Of a stretch of 64,000 bases of DNA, positions 1 through 15,000 are shown piece by piece. Under the pieces are notes generated by a model. That model did no database searches. It saw nothing but the letters and a program-made list of their open reading frames with translations, and was not told where the DNA came from. The stretch comes from Arcuatula senhousia (lineage: Eukaryota; Mollusca; Bivalvia; Mytilida; Mytilidae). Position numbers and translations under genes: made by a program. The DNA lies in NCBI GenBank assembly GCA_963971305.1, contig OZ020309.1, forward strand, positions 15,803,001 through 15,867,000, read 5' to 3'. Numbering within the stretch: the stretch's first letter is position 1; each line of letters starts with the position of its first letter.

Positions 1-31
1 ATCGGAACTACCTTTTTCCTTTTCTTTCCCA

Positions 32-66
<35 letters not shown>

Positions 67-548
67 ATGTTTGTATCCTCTAAGTAATCTAAATCTGCCA
101 TTAATTCTAGGGGCTGAGTTTCTGTAATAGTATTTTCCTCCGATTCTCCTACGATCAAGAGCACCCCCAAGTCTATTTGTATGGACATGAAGGATCCAGT
201 TAGTTAGAAAGAAAAGTTCATTTATGAGCCTCTGTCAACTTTCTTCATTAAGATCACACTTCAATATGAAATGCTCTACTCTTTCAAGTTCTACGCATTG
301 GCAATACATTTTTGCAAATGTACATTGTACATCATATGTAACTAGCTACAATAATGTAGCTCCTTTGACATCTTTCAAAGGGTGGAGCTACAATGCGGTC
401 CCATTACTCATAATGGAGCAAATCAAATTTCTTTCTCCAACTCAATCAAAGCTTCAAGATAGTCCAAATTACCAATAACAGTCTGGATCAATTAAATTTT
501 GGTTAAAAGCCATAGGTAACTTAATTTGTTGGAAAAAACACTTTTTAG
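1..548. other. No gene seen; poly-A tract and one arm of an inverted repeat
   Basis: A run of about 31 A lies at 33-63. The rest is AT-rich without a convincing coding frame; the 84-aa open frame at 224-478 resembles no family I know. Positions 343-400 (a GTAGCTCC-type module) recur in inverted orientation at 2283-2347, so this stretch and 2056-2350 may be the two arms of an older element that the 549-2055 repeat later split. Confidence 0.4.
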
Positions 549-2055
549 CTCACCTGACCCGAAGGGTCATGTGAGCTATTGTCATCGTTAAGCGTCCGTC
601 GTCCGTCCGTCCGTCCGTCCGTCCGTCGTCCGTCCGTTAACTTTTCTTCAAAGATCTTCTTCTCTGAAACCACTGAAGGGATTGCATTGATAATTGGTAT
701 ACATGATCTTTAGGATGTCCTCTACCAAGTTTGTGAATTATATACATGTTGACCAACCAACATGGCCGCCGTTGCTAAAAATAGAACAGGGGGGTCAGAC
801 CATTGTTTTTGGCTTATAACTCAAAAAGTATAAGCGATAGAGAAAATCCGAAGCAACCTTCCTTGTTCAGCATCAAAAGCTCTACGAATTCCTCCGTTGA
901 GTCGAAGTTGTGAAACGACTCCTTATAGGAGTTATTGCCCTTTAATCATCAAAATTGACCATTTTTGCAGTTTTTGGACTATATCTTGAAAACCATTAGA
1001 GCTAGAGGAAAAGTTAGCATTGCAGAATTGTTTAGCTCATTGAGATCTACAAAAATGATTTCAGGGTCAAAATTGTCAGATCAGCCGTTTAAGAGTTATT
1101 CCCCTTTAACTGTTTTTTCCATTAATTTTAACTGATTTTTAAAAATCTTCTTCTCTGAAACCACTGAAGGGATTGCATTGATACTTGGTATACATGATCT
1201 TTAGGATGTCCTCTACCAAGTTTGTGAATAATATACACGTCGACCAACCAACATGGCCGCCGTTGCTAAAAATAGAACAGGGGGGTCAGACCATTGTTTT
1301 TGGCTTATAACTCAAAAAGTATAAAAGATAGAGAAAATCCGAAGCAACCTTCCTTGTTCAGCATCAAAAGCTCTACAAATCTCGCCATTGAGTCGAAGTT
1401 GTGAAACGACTCCTTATAGGAGTTATTGCCCTTTAATCGTCAAAATTGACCATTTTTGCAGTTTTTGGACAATATCTTGAACACCGTTAGAGCTAGAGGA
1501 AAAGTTAGCATTGCAGAATTGTTCAACTCATTGAGATCTACAAAAATGATTTCAGGGTCAAAATGGTCAGATCAGCCTTTTAAGAGTTATTCCCCTTTAA
1601 CTGTTTTTTTCCATTAATTTTAACTGATTTTCAAAAATCTTCTTCTCTGAAACCACTGAAGGGATTGCTTTGAAACTTGGTACAATTGATCTTTAGGATG
1701 TCCTCTACCAAGTTTGTGAATAATATACACGTCAACCAACCAACATGGCCGCCATTGCTAAAAATAGAACAGGGGGGTCAGACCATTGTTTTTGGCATAT
1801 AACTCAAAAAGTATAAGAGATAGAGAAAATCCGAAGCAACTTTTCTTGTTTAGCATCAAAAGGTCCTTATAGGAGTTATTGCCCTTTAACTGTTTTTTTT
1901 TCTATTAATTTAAACTGATTTCCAAAAATCTTCTCTGAAACCACTGAAGGGATTATTTGCAACTTTGTATAGTTGAAAGTTTGTGAAATTTATTCAAACT
2001 TTGGCATAAGAAATCAGGTGAGCGATTCAGGCTCCTGGGAGCCTTTAGTTCAATA
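549..2055 (+). repeat. AGCTCACCTG-type dispersed repeat with CCGT tract and about 491-bp internal tandem units
   Basis: It opens with AGCTCACCTG, then a TCCG/CCGT microsatellite (597-638), then a block starting TTCTCTGAAACCACTGAAGG that repeats at about 656, 1147 and 1638 (period about 491) and again, shortened, at 1929. It closes with GGTGAGCGATTCAGGCTCC at about 2018-2043. The ends form a loose inverted repeat (AGCTCACCTG / CAGGTGAGC). Copies of the same family lie at 15954-16915 (+), 52102-53452 (-) and as a fragment at 32368-32495. No coding capacity is seen, so it looks non-autonomous. Confidence 0.75.
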
Positions 2056-2830
2056 TTCTGATCCTGAACTTTATTATACATATTATAAAGTTCAGGATAA
2101 AGACACTTCAAAAATTGATATTTATAAGCAAGTCTTAAAATTGCGAAAAATAACGAAAAATTTTAACTGGATTTGTCATTTTAATACTATAAGCAATATT
2201 TTAGTACCAAATTCCACGCCTAATGGAGTGAATTGTGCCAGGTGTGATTTTGCTTTCGGCCTTGCTTCATTACCAGCAATTGGACCGCATTGTAGCTCCG
2301 CCCAATCAAAGATGTCTAAACATGCTAAAGGAGCTACATTATTGTAGCTACATATCTAACATGTACAGTATTTCCCTTTGCCATCTGGCAACATATATAA
2401 TAGGAACATTGTTGAGCTCAGGATTATATGATGAATTACATTGATGCCAATTAGCATGATCATGATGATTAGCTTTTTGACAAACCACACGTCATTTATC
2501 ACTTAGGCTCAGGCCAGATCACCAATTTGCTGGTATGACTGATTCGTTTTTGTCATTTTCTCTGGACTATGAGATTGGTCATTCAAGTTCGGTAGTTTTG
2601 TTCATGTTGTTATTACCTTTATTAAAACCCTGTCATATTGAACATGTTGAATAAGTTGTGAAACACTCATATGTTAATCTTTATTTACACTTTCACTTTT
2701 TACACTTTATAGGTACATGTCGATTAATGAAAGATGTTTAGATATACATACATGTAGATTTAGGAATCAAGGAAAATTGTAATCAGTCTACCTGTCTAAT
2801 GTTTCAATGCATTTTTTTTTTCCTTTTAGA
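2056..2830. other. AT-rich spacer before SKA3; unassigned open frame
   Basis: A 124-aa open frame (1973-2347) runs through this region, but its N-terminal part lies in the preceding repeat and its C-terminal part is the inverted-repeat arm shared with 343-400. I do not recognise it and do not call it a gene. The SKA3 5' UTR exon and promoter are not identified; a splice-acceptor-like TTCCTTTTAG ends at about 2829. Confidence 0.35.
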
Positions 2831-2870
2831 CAATCCAGCCTTATATGTCCGTTAATGCTGCTTCAGAATC

Positions 2871-3041
2871 ATGGCCAATTCAAGTACAGATTTCTTCAGT
2901 AAACTAAAGTCAGTTTGTCGCAACATTGAGCAAGGCATCAGCCAGCTACAGACGGAGGTTGAAACAAAAACATCCAGTAGATCAGCAGGCAAAGCTGTGT
3001 TAAAGTTAACCAGTCTCAAACAGGAAATTCAACAGATGAAA
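2871..3041 (+). CDS. SKA3: SKA3 coding exon 1
   Basis: Begins MANSSTDFFSKLKS and ends QQMK in phase 0; donor GTAATT. It encodes the first helix of the Ska three-helix assembly domain. Confidence 0.9.
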
Positions 3042-6000
3042 GTAATTCAGTGTATTTGTCTAATAAATTTTAAACAATCTTGCATTTACTGGATTTGACA
3101 CCCTGAACTGACCATTGGCTATGCTCAGGTGTGCTCTAGCAAACAGGAACTGCTTACTCCTCTGGAGCACTTGGGTTCGCATTTTTGATTGCTGTCCTTG
3201 TTCATGTTACTTGTTTTTTTCTTTGCCCTTTCAGACTTGTGACATTCAAATGCCCCATTGGTACCTCTTTGCTTCTTGCACAGAAGTATACAGGTGACAT
3301 ATTTATCTTTTCTTCTTTGAAGGCTTGTCTGTTTTTCATTGCATAGATCCTTATAGGGGTTTTATGCTGATTATATCACTTATATTGTCATGCTTATTCC
3401 CCATTTGATTCTCATTAGTATCTATTCTCTGACAAAGAGATGGACCAGAGAATACAGAAGTTGCTAATACATGTATACAGAAATTGCAGGTTTATACATG
3501 TATAAACTTTGGGGTTTTTTTAATTGTGGGGTATCAATTTTTGTGGTTTTTCGTTGGTGGCCTTGACCCTCCAAATTTCCCTCAAAAAGGATATTTAACA
3601 TTGGTTTTACTCTATTTTATTCACAAGGTTGGGCGGAGCTTAAATTTCTCAGTCTTTTAGGTAATGTTTAAACGAAGAATCCCGAAATACTTGACCCGTG
3701 ACCAACCTGGTCAATAAAATAGAGTAATATGAATGCTGCAGACTTCAGAACCATGAATTTAAGAATCAAAGAACATGAAAAATTGGTATCCTTGAAAATA
3801 AATGAATCCACAGTAAATGACTTTGCAAAACAATGCTTGTACACTTACACTTTAATCTCTTTTACAAATCATATTTTTATGGCCCGACCACGTATGTGGA
3901 TCGGACATATAGTTTTACTCTTGTCCGTTCGTCCGTCCGTCCGTCCGTCCGTCCGTCCGTAACTCTTTGGTTAAGTTCTTGGTTAAGGTCCATTACTCGG
4001 ATACTAGATGTTGGGGGTCAACGATATTTCACCACCAGATGGGTCTTGGGTAGGGCTACACCACCCACTAGAAATTAGGTCACTGTGACCTATATTTTAT
4101 GCATGAACGACTTCGGTTAAGTTCTTGGTTAAGGTCCATAACTTGGATACTAGATGTTGGGGGTCAATGATATTTCGCTACTAGATGTGTCTTAGGTAAG
4201 GTGACACCACCCATTAGAAATAATGTCACTGTGACCTATATTTTACGCATGAATGACTTCAGTTAAGTTCTTGGTTAAGGTCCATTACTCGGATACTAGA
4301 TGTTGGGGGTCAACGATATTTCACCACCAGATGGGTCTTGGGTAGGGCTACACCACCCACTAGAAATTAGGTCACTGTGACCTATATTTTATGCATGAAC
4401 GACTTCGGTTAAGTTCTTGGTTAAGGTCCATAACTTGGATACTAGATGTTGGGGGTCAATGATATTTCGCTACTAGATGTGTCTTAGGTAAGGTGACACC
4501 ACCCATTAGAAATAATGTCACTGTGACCTATATTTTACGCATGAATGACTTCAGTTAAGTTCTTGGTTAAGGTCCATAACTTGGATACTAGATGTTGGGG
4601 GTCAATGATATTTCACTACTAGATGTGTCTTAGGTAAGGTGACACCACCCACTAGAAATTAGGTCACTGTGACCTATATTTTACGCATGAATGACTTTTG
4701 TTAAGTTCTTGGTTAAGGTCCATAACTTGGATACTAGATGTTAGGGGTCAATGATATTTCACCACTAGATGTGTCTTGGGTAACATGATACCACCCAATG
4801 AAAATTAGGTCACTGTGATCTATATTTTATGCATGAACAACTTCGGTTAAGTTCTTGGTTAAGGTCCATAACTTGGATACTAGATGTTAGGGGTCAATGA
4901 TATTTCACCACTAGATGTGTCTTGGGTAAAGTGACACCATCCACTAGAAATGAGGTCACTGTGACCTATCTTTTACGCATGAATGACTTTGGTATGGACC
5001 TTGGTTAAGGTCCATATCTTGAATACTACATGTTAGGGGTCAATAATATTTCCTCTCGATGAGTCTTGGTACATGGCACCACCCATCAGAAATAAGGTCA
5101 CAGTGACCTATATTTTGCACATGAACACTTTTGATCAATTTCTTGGTAAAGGTCCATATCCCAGGTAATACACATTGAGGTTCAATGATATTTCAAGAAC
5201 GGGAGGGCCATCCTGTGGCTCATAGACACATTATCTAGTTTATATAAAGAACAACTTCTTACTCTTTTTTCACAAAAAAAAACATTATAATTGATATTAT
5301 GGCTTTCTTTTACAGATAGATGGTAGAGAGAATTGCCAGACTTTAACAGAAGAAGGATCCCAGTTTAACGAGTTGATGTCCTGTTGTCGATCTCTGTTAG
5401 ATATACAGAACAACAAACTACAGAATATAGAATTGTTTCTCAAGCAATATGGGTACAAAGAATTTAAACCTAGTCAGCCAGGTACTTTGGGAACAAAAAA
5501 TAGATTGAATGTAGTTTTAAGTAAATTGTAGATCAAGTAAATTATTTTAGAAAAAAAAATATAAATGTTAAAATTTAGTGACTCACATTTATGCTTTCAA
5601 AATTATATTGTTTTAATGATTTAATAATACAATTGTGTATATTTGTAATCCTTTGATTATGAAGAATATGATAGGTTTACACATACATGACATGAATTCT
5701 TTTGTATAGAAATTAGCATAATTAGTGTGTCATCATTTCATAAAAAAGTTTTTCTTTAAAAAACTGTTTAATACTCTGGCCCAAAGAATTGGAACCATTC
5801 ATACAAGTATTATCTTACCATTGAATCTGTAAACTAAAAAAAAAATACATGTACAAATATTAGTGCATACACTTTTAAAATAGACTTTAACCTTTAATTT
5901 TTGGGCAGATTTTATGGAGTGAAAAATCTGGTTGTGAATGGTGGGCAGGTAGGGAAGAAATTTTTTTAACAGTTTTCTCAACAACTACTAATCAAAGCAA

Positions 6001-9000
6001 CAACTTGATAATTGGTTTACAGCATCAGGGAGGGGTCCCATAACGTTGGAGTTGATATCAGGTCTGTCAGAGGCTCACTTTCTTCCTGTTTAACGAAATC
6101 TGGCCATTTTTGACTTTGACAGATTTTATGAATAATTCTCATGATGTAACAATGTGTCACAAACCAAATATAGCTTCAAATACAAATTTAAAGAATACAT
6201 GCTCATGATTTTAAAGACAAAACAACCTTTGCTTAAAACGGTAATTTTCTGGTGACAATAGGATTTTCTCCAAAACATATTTTAAGGGGTTTTAGAATCT
6301 TTTGAATCAAAACTACCAGGAAACTACAACAAGTTTCCAGGCAATAAACTTTGATACCATTGTCCATTTAAGGCTAATCAGAAGGGCTATAGCAAGAAGA
6401 TTAAAAGACCACTATGAATGCCATAATGCTAATACAAACACCATATAAATATCATGAATAGGAAGCATTTGAGCCAAATAATGCCAATTGGGACATGTAA
6501 AAAGATACATATTACATGAACACAGTGTTCTTCCAAGATTTGTTTAAACACAATACAATCTTTTGGCTTTTCCCTTTGCAGTATACATACATTTGTGTAT
6601 ATATAAATGATTCAGTTGCATCACATTTGAACAACATGTGTAGCATCACATTCATGGCATGCTAAAATGACCTGGGTAGAACACTCATCTGGTACACTAC
6701 CATCTAAGTGTATGTGATGAAGGTTTTTCTTGCATGTATTTCAAATCATTTTTTTTGTTGTTGTTGTTTATCATTGTTCATGTTATTTACAAATGTATTG
6801 TGTATCAAGAAATAATAAATTTTGTTTTCTTTTACAGCAAAAGAAGAAGAAGAAAAAGAGGAAAATGAAGATGAGGGTCAAGAATCCAGGGAAGAAACCA
6901 ATGAAATGTAAATTAAACACATGTACTTATAGCCCTGCTAAGAAATATTATGTGTAGTAGCTTTTTAATTGAAATGGTATGAATCAAATGTCAATCAAAC
7001 AAATTTAATCAAGAAAAACAGACTTCTATGTTATAGGTTTTAAAGTATTTGACAATTGGTGTGGTCAAAATTTTCATTGAAATGGTATTTTACAAATAGA
7101 AATGGTGTTTTACAAATAGTGTTTTTTTTTCAGACATTAAAAAAAAGTAACCCATATCAATTTTAGAGTTGCCTTATGAAGAAGTTAACATAAACATCCT
7201 TAAAAAATGAATTTCAAAGTAGATGATGTTAGAATTAAAGATTAATGTTTTTAGGTGAATTCTAATGAGTTTGAGTCATTAAAACTTTTACATTACATTG
7301 ATAAAACTGCACTGTTCAAAATGTTGGATAAGGCCATACAAAATGAAGTTTTAGCTTCTCAAGCCATAAAAACAGATGAGACAGGGAGGTACTGTATTTT
7401 TATTTAATTGGTCAAAAAAGTAGATGAGGCAACTTTTTACATTGTGAGATAAACACTATGAAAAAATATGATGCAAGAATTTTTTTTCACTTTATGAAAC
7501 ATTGAGGATCATGTTAGAACAGATGATGCAGGGGCCTGAGAAGCTAAATATATGGCATATTTTTGGGCCTTTGGAATATGATATTTTAATAAAGTATTTC
7601 TAAAACCTAATACTTTTCAGTTCCACACCTCCAAACAAAGACAAAAAGCCAGACAGGTCTAGGACACCTAAACCAGAGGATTTTGGTTTCAGTAGTTATA
7701 CTCTGAAAGCTATGGAAAGAGGGTTTAGTAATGTCCTACAACAAGATTTTTCAACAACAACTACTTCTAGGTATGTCATTGGTGTAAACTAAACATTCTA
7801 AAGTGAAAAAAAAACACTTTGTCTTGCACAGTAATCCTGGTAACTTTATGATTTGTGTGAAGCTTTAAAAAAATAAAAATTAATAAAAAAAAACACTGAA
7901 GATTTGTCTTCATAACTTCAGAACTTTATACTAGAAAAACTACAAAGAACATAAATGAATATAATAGAATGCTACAAATATAATCAAGCATTAGTGGTAC
8001 AACTTTTGAGACTTGGATATAGACAGGAGACTTGTAATGTACAGTCTAAAATTGTTTCCAGGGGATTTTCATGTAAATTTGATTTTTGTGCTAAAATCAC
8101 GTGTAATTTGAGTAAAATATTTTAGGGTTTGAAAACTTGAAGCAGTTTTAAAATTTGGGTAACAAAAATGGCTCAGCTGCAAATTTAGTTGTTTTATATT
8201 ATAAACATTGTAACATGCATTTATTTGTGACTACAACAAGTTTCTCTTTAAAAGGCAAGAATTAAAACCACACGCAGAGGCAAGGATTCCCTCAGTGTTT
8301 AACCAAGATGAGGTGGTCTCACTTACCCCTAGTGTGTTTGGTCGACATGTTCCCTTTCATACACCAGGGAAATACCAAGGTTAGAATTCCCTCAGAGTCA
8401 ACCAAGATAGGACCAACTTCTACTAGTCAGAATGGTCAGAATCAATCTTACTTGTACAAGTCAAATAAAACGAACTAGAGCTATCTTCTCTTTTCCAATC
8501 TGACTTCAATAAGTAGATTTTAATAGACTTTTATTAAAGTACCCTATTTAGAAATATTCTCTATGGTAATATCAAAAGCTTTTTATTAATCTTACAAAAA
8601 AATTATGGCCTTGATATTTAGATTTTTTGTTTTTAATATCATTCTTTTTACTTGTACAAGTCAGAATCAATTTATTACTACCCTCCATTGGGAGTAAATT
8701 TCTCTGCTTTGGCGGTCATGAACACCAAGGTCTTTTATATTGCTAAAATCATTAAATAACATTCATTTATCTAATAAAAAACACATTGGTGTTCAAAACC
8801 ATAGAGAAAAATGACAGACTTTAAAACAAATAACCAGAAATGAAATTCTTTGATGATAATTGAAAATTTGCCGTCAATCTGTTTCCTATTTGCACAGGAT
8901 TCTTTCACCCCAAATGCTGGATGTCCTTGTTGACCTTGTTATACAATTTTAATGAGATTTATTTGGTTTTGAGAAAAATTTTGTTTCAATAACAATGAAT

Positions 9001-12000
9001 TTTGGAACAAAACTTATTAGAAACAATTCTTTCTTTAGCAAATTAGATTCATTTTGACCTGTTGAAGTAAGATTTGAATCTGACCCTATAGAGAAAAAAA
9101 ACTAATATATGAATCTTACTTATACAAGTAAGATCTATTCTGACTGGTACAAGTTGGTCCCCTGATTGATGATATTGTAGGTGTTATCTTCCTTTTTAAA
9201 TTCAGATTGATGCATTGCAAGGCTGTAGCCAGGGGTGTGCGTTGGGTGCGTTTTCACCCCCTTTTGAGAGAATTTTACTTAATTTCCTAGGGAAAATTGA
9301 CAAAACTGAGGTTGACAACCCTATTTTTCACCAATTTTCATCAAAATGCACCCCCTCTGGAAAGTTTGCACCCCCTTTTGAAAAATTCTGGCTATGGCCC
9401 TGCATTGTCATTGTCAGTCACAAATATTCCTGGTTAATATTACCAATTTTTGTTGCCATTAAGGTCATTGAAGGTATATTATTTTCATAATGTGCAATTT
9501 GAAGCAGATACTGTGATTTATGTAAAATTCAGAAAAATTGTCATAGCACAGTTATAAGATACTTGTACTGAATACCATTACTAATAAATGATCAAAGGAC
9601 AGTTTGTCTTGATCATGTTGATAGTCCATGCCATGGTTGAATAATTACAAAAATAGTCATGTATACTAGTACATTATAACAGTCAGGGGCCTTACTTAAA
9701 TAAGTGATTTTTTAATCACTTGTTTAAGTATTATTAGGTTATTTTCCTTTCAAAGCTAGAGTTACCTCTCTTTTAAAATCACTTGTTCAAGTATTACAAA
9801 TGAACTACTCATAACAGTGATTTTGTTTTAAGTTCTTCATTTTATATGTTATGGCATGTATGGAGAGAAGTCTGAGTCTTATTGTGTAATTAAAGATAGA
9901 ACACACCCCTGTCTAGATAATGGAATGTCCAGTCATGGCATGACATGACCCTGAACTGAATTTTGGATAATTACCCTCCAAATCACTTGTTTAAGTATCA
10001 TATTGATTTTTATACCCCGCCACACGAAGTGGCAGGGTATTATGTTATACCCTCAGTTTTTTTCGGTGTCTGTCCGTCCGTCCGTCTGTCCGTCTGTCTG
10101 TCCGTCTGTCTGTCCGTCCCCTGAAGGTTTCCGACCAATAACTTGAAAACGCGTCAAAGGATTTGAATGATATTTTGCACAGCTGTTTAGTACAATAAAA
10201 TACAGGTCAAGTTCGATTTCCAGCATGATCCAAAAAATAGTTTTCGAGATAGGCCACTTTGAAAAATCAAATTTCATGAAATTTTGAGTTTCCGACCAAT
10301 AACTTGAAAACGCGTCAAAGGATTTGAATGATATTTTGCACACCTGTTATGTACAATAAAATACAGGTCAAGTTCGCTTTTTACCATGATCCAAAAAATA
10401 GTTTTCGAGATAGGCCACTTTGAAATCAAATTTTATGAACTTTTGATATTATATCGTGGCGGGGTATCATTTAATGTCCCATTACATGCCCTATTTTTAC
10501 CTTTAAAAAATCACCTTTTTAAGTAAAATTTTGTTAGGTAACCCCTGCTATCTTCAGGCATCACGAACATGAAGATTTTGATCGCGAACATGGGTAATTA
10601 ATTACATAATCTGAAACCTAAGATATTGAAGTTAATGGGAAAATTATTGCCACAGCTGTGAAAATTCAGAAAGTGAAGTAATGGGTTATTACTTTTGGTC
10701 TTTCTTTTATCAGAAAATCACATATTTTTGGGAAATACTGATAACAGGTGGCAGCAAAATCTATAATTTTGTAATTTTAAAGAAGCTTACTAAATCTTTT
10801 TTCGATATTTATTAATTAATATAAATTTTCTTAATCTGTTCTTTTGTAAATTTAGATTTTTGGAAATATCTTTAGCATTTTGAAATGTTACTTGAATAAG
10901 TGATTTAAAAATCACCAATTAAAGTAATGCCCCTGACTGTATAATATTAGATGGTATTGACCTAAAAGCTCGCAAAGATATACTGAATAATACATGGCAA
11001 AATCTGTATCATATATTGTTATATAATTACCTGAGACACCTATATCATACTAAGGGCCAACGACCTGAGGTATGATAAAGGTTGAGGGTTAACACAGCAT
11101 GTGATGCAGATTTTGCCATGTAATGTTCATTATATCACATAGAATAAAATATTGATATTTTGTAGGGGTGCGATTAAGGTATGCGATATAGGTTATGTGC
11201 TTTGTCATATAATACATATTATAAAAGACAATATACTAGTACTTAAATATAATATATATAACAAAATAAAATCATTTCCATGGGTTGGTGGGACGAGATA
11301 ATAAGAGACAATGTGATATTACCCACCATTTTTCTGTGCATCTGCAGGCTTTTTCAAAAACTGCCAAAAATCCAAATGAGGCAGAAACCATTTTTCTCTG
11401 ATCATAATTTGGGTCTCATGCAATATGGCAGACTGCTTTGCTTTGCTCGCATATATATCTGCCAATGATAAGGGTTTTTTAGGTGGCAATAAATTATAAC
11501 TTTCACCATGCCCAATACTGTATGTGTATAGCCTTTCTTTATTTACAGTTGACAGTCCTTGTCTGTATGATCTTCTCACACCAGCAGAAAAGTACAATAA
11601 ACTTGAACAAGGAAATGGATCGGATGTCCCTAAAATGAACTTATTTTCTGGTAACCTGCAAGCACCAGTCTTCAAAACCCCAGATTTCAAACATTTAGGG
11701 AAAAAAGAACATCTTGAGACACTCCCCAGCTTTTCTGGGGTCAAGAACAATGTCAGTAGAAGCATGTTTGAAAGTCCCCCACTTCCTGTTTTTGAAAGTG
11801 AAAGTGCCAGGAAGCTGACAGAGCAAAGCAAGAAAGAAGTGCAGTCTAATAGCAGTGTCATATCTAGCAGAGCTCGGCTGTATGATGAAATGCCTCAGAC
11901 ACCTGAGTTGACTTGTAACATAAAAGTAAGATATGCAATAAGTGTACACAATCTCTATGGGAATTGAATTGAGAAATTATTTTCGAGGAGCCAAAAATTG

Positions 12001-15000
12001 TGGTTGAACAAAAGTAAGAAGCAAAAATATCTAGTATCTAGGCAAACATAATAATTTTGAACATTTTCACATGTCAAGAACTCTATAAAGATCAAACTTG
12101 TTCGTGGTAAATTTTGAAGCAAAATATGCATTTATTTAGACGCATTTTGCTTCTCAGCTTGAACTAAATCCATAAAAAAACAGCTGCTGAAAAATCTGCA
12201 CTGGAAAACAGCCAATCTTTTTTAACATATGTTACATACAATTCATGTAGCCAGGTGGTCCCCCTTTGTGTTTTTGCCTTGAAATTGATGCAAGAAAATA
12301 ATATAAAATAAATCCACATAATGTATGACCAATTATCAAACAAAAACATGCTTCTTATAGAATAATTAATATGAATGAGTATGAGAATATACACAAATAT
12401 TGATTACACACATGTCAGTCAATTTTTTTTTATCAAGATAGAAAATGACATCTTTGTAGAAAATCTTTCCTTTAGAGTGTAAATTCTATGTGAAAAACTA
12501 TAATTAAGGTCTGTAGAAATCTCACATATTGGAAATTATATGAAGTTCAATTATCTCCCCTGAAATAAGATATTTGAGACCCATGAGACAGCTTCATGCA
12601 TATCTCCAAATGATCATGATGATGTACATACTCTTGCTTCATTTGAAGTGGATTTAAAGTCCATTAAATAAGGAGGAGTTGGGCTTATGAGATAGGTGGA
12701 TAAACTGGGTGATTCCTATACCCCACACACTTTGTTGGTTTGGTAAAATCAAATAATTAAATGTGTGCACATGTTTACATATAATGTTTTGGGGCTTTTC
12801 TAAAAAAAAATATGTTGAAGATTTGGGAAAAAGGGAAGGTTTTAAAATTATTCGAAATGATCTACAAAAACATGGCAAATTCTTATTATAATAGAAAATA
12901 ATGAGATGTGGGAATAAGTATGCGCAACACAGCTTACAATTATACTTTCATAATATACTTTTATTCTATGGACTATGTTATTGTATTTTTGATAAAAACA
13001 AGGGGTTGCACTTAGTCGTGCTAAGTATAACTTTGCTCCACCACTCAGAAAACAGGCATTAGATGCAGGACTGACCTGTTAAGGGGAGGCAGGATACAAC
13101 TCATCATGCTTAAGCTGTATACCAAATATAAAATCAATCCTTTTAGTAGAAGCAGAATAATCTGTTACAAAAAATGTCTATTTTTAACCCTTAAAAAAGA
13201 CTAAGTCAGCTCAGAAAACAGGAAGTGGATGCGCCACTTACCTAGAAAAGGGAGGCATGATACAACTCATCATGATAAAGCTGTATACCAAATTTGAAAT
13301 CAATCACTTCAGTAGAAGCTGAGAAATCTGTTAGTTTGTTAGGAAGACAAACAGATGGCAGATGGACAGACGGACAAGATGATTGCAATATAGCCCCCTC
13401 TCTTATGAGTGGGGGTATAATATTATTATGTTTGTGGCAACTAAGAAACGAGCTTAGACTCTTTTTGTAAAATTTTCAAAATTCTTTACCAAAGGTTACC
13501 AAGAATGTCCATTTAACACTGTTTTATGTATACATGTACAATTACCATGACTACTACCTATTAAAATTATGAATAACTTTGAACTTGTTTTCAGGTTTTA
13601 ACACAGCAACTGAAGAAAGAACCTGTTGAAGTCTCTGTAGAGAAAGAAAATAGGGGACCAACACCACCTGTCCCTGAATTTCTTACCAAGGTATAAATAG
13701 CAAGTTACATGTACTATTTAGAAATATTTAAAACTGCATTTATACTACTGTGGTTTCATTATTTTTTGTGGGGTATCAATTTGTGGTTTTCGTGGGTGTC
13801 TATAAATCACGAAAATAAGAATTCTACAAAGTGCTATTTTTACTTTTATTACATTTATAACAATTTGTGCAAACCATGAAATTTTAGATTCAACGAAATG
13901 TCTTTTTTGGTGAAACCACGAAAATTGATGCCCATGAAAATAAATGAAGCAACAGTATTTAATATCTGATCTACACAAAATAAAGTACCCATGAACTTGT
14001 TAGAAATCTATATTGTGAAAATAAGTACTAATGAAAATAAGGGCTGTTTCATTAAGATTTACATGGAAAAAGGGGGGACGCACTTAGTACAAGACCCCCC
14101 ACCAATATAAAAAAAAATCATTACACATCAACAAAACATGCATTTTAACCCCCCACAAACAGAAAAATAAATAAAATGCATCCCCTGTCCCATGAGGATT
14201 TAAATGGAACAGCCATTAGTTTGACAGTATTTAAAAATAGATATACCGGGTAAGTCAAATTTAAATAATGGAGTAGTTATTCATAAAGGTAGCTTTTTAA
14301 TCATATCAGTGAAAGGAGAAACCCTTAGGTAACAAAAAACATTTTAAAACCAAAATATGGATACAATAGTTATGTACCTACTATAATTTAAAAGACTGTC
14401 AGTAGTTCAGCAAGTTGCTATTTATCATGGCCCTTGTTATTTGGTATTAAGCTTCAACATACGGTTCCATAATGTGGGATTGAATACTCACAACTGTTAA
14501 GGTGTGTCCATGTCTCAGGGGTATTCTACTCTAGATTTTTTTCTTTCTTTGGCACACTGTAGCTGATAGACCTTAATGTATAGATAATATATCATGTATA
14601 TGAAAATATCAAATAGAATGAGGCGGTCACCGTACAGTTAAGAGTGCTATCGGCTTTCAATAAATAGCAAAATTTCAATATCTTTATATAGGAGAAAAGC
14701 TATAGAGGCAGACAAAGAAGGATTATTACTGTAGAATCAACCCTGAAGAAAAGTCCCTTTTTAAAGCTCTTTGAATTCTCTGAAAAAATATAGGGTCACT
14801 GTTCATGTTTTCAAGATATTCATGAAAATTGGAAATGTTTTTGTTCATTCTATATAAATTATGATTAAGTGCAGGAAATTGGAGAAAAAAGATGTCAAAA
14901 TGTCATGTTTTGTGTTATAATTGCTACTTATTTGATAAAACATATATCGTTATGAATAGTCTTTGTTCCCCAAGTCCAGTTTGTTTATCAATTTTATACA

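Noticed and set aside
224..478. 84-aa frame as a gene
   Set aside because: Overlaps the inverted-repeat arm at 343-400; no motif or family resemblance.
3971..5136. Regularly spaced 146-bp repeats as a CRISPR array
   Set aside because: Units are contiguous with no unique spacers, far too long, and the DNA is clearly animal.
6730..6957. 75-aa Lys-rich frame at SKA3 exon 3
   Set aside because: Wrong frame; phase from exon 2 selects the acidic reading.
11319..11861. 180-aa minus-strand frame
   Set aside because: Lies opposite SKA3 exon 6, which has proper splice sites and SKA3-like content.
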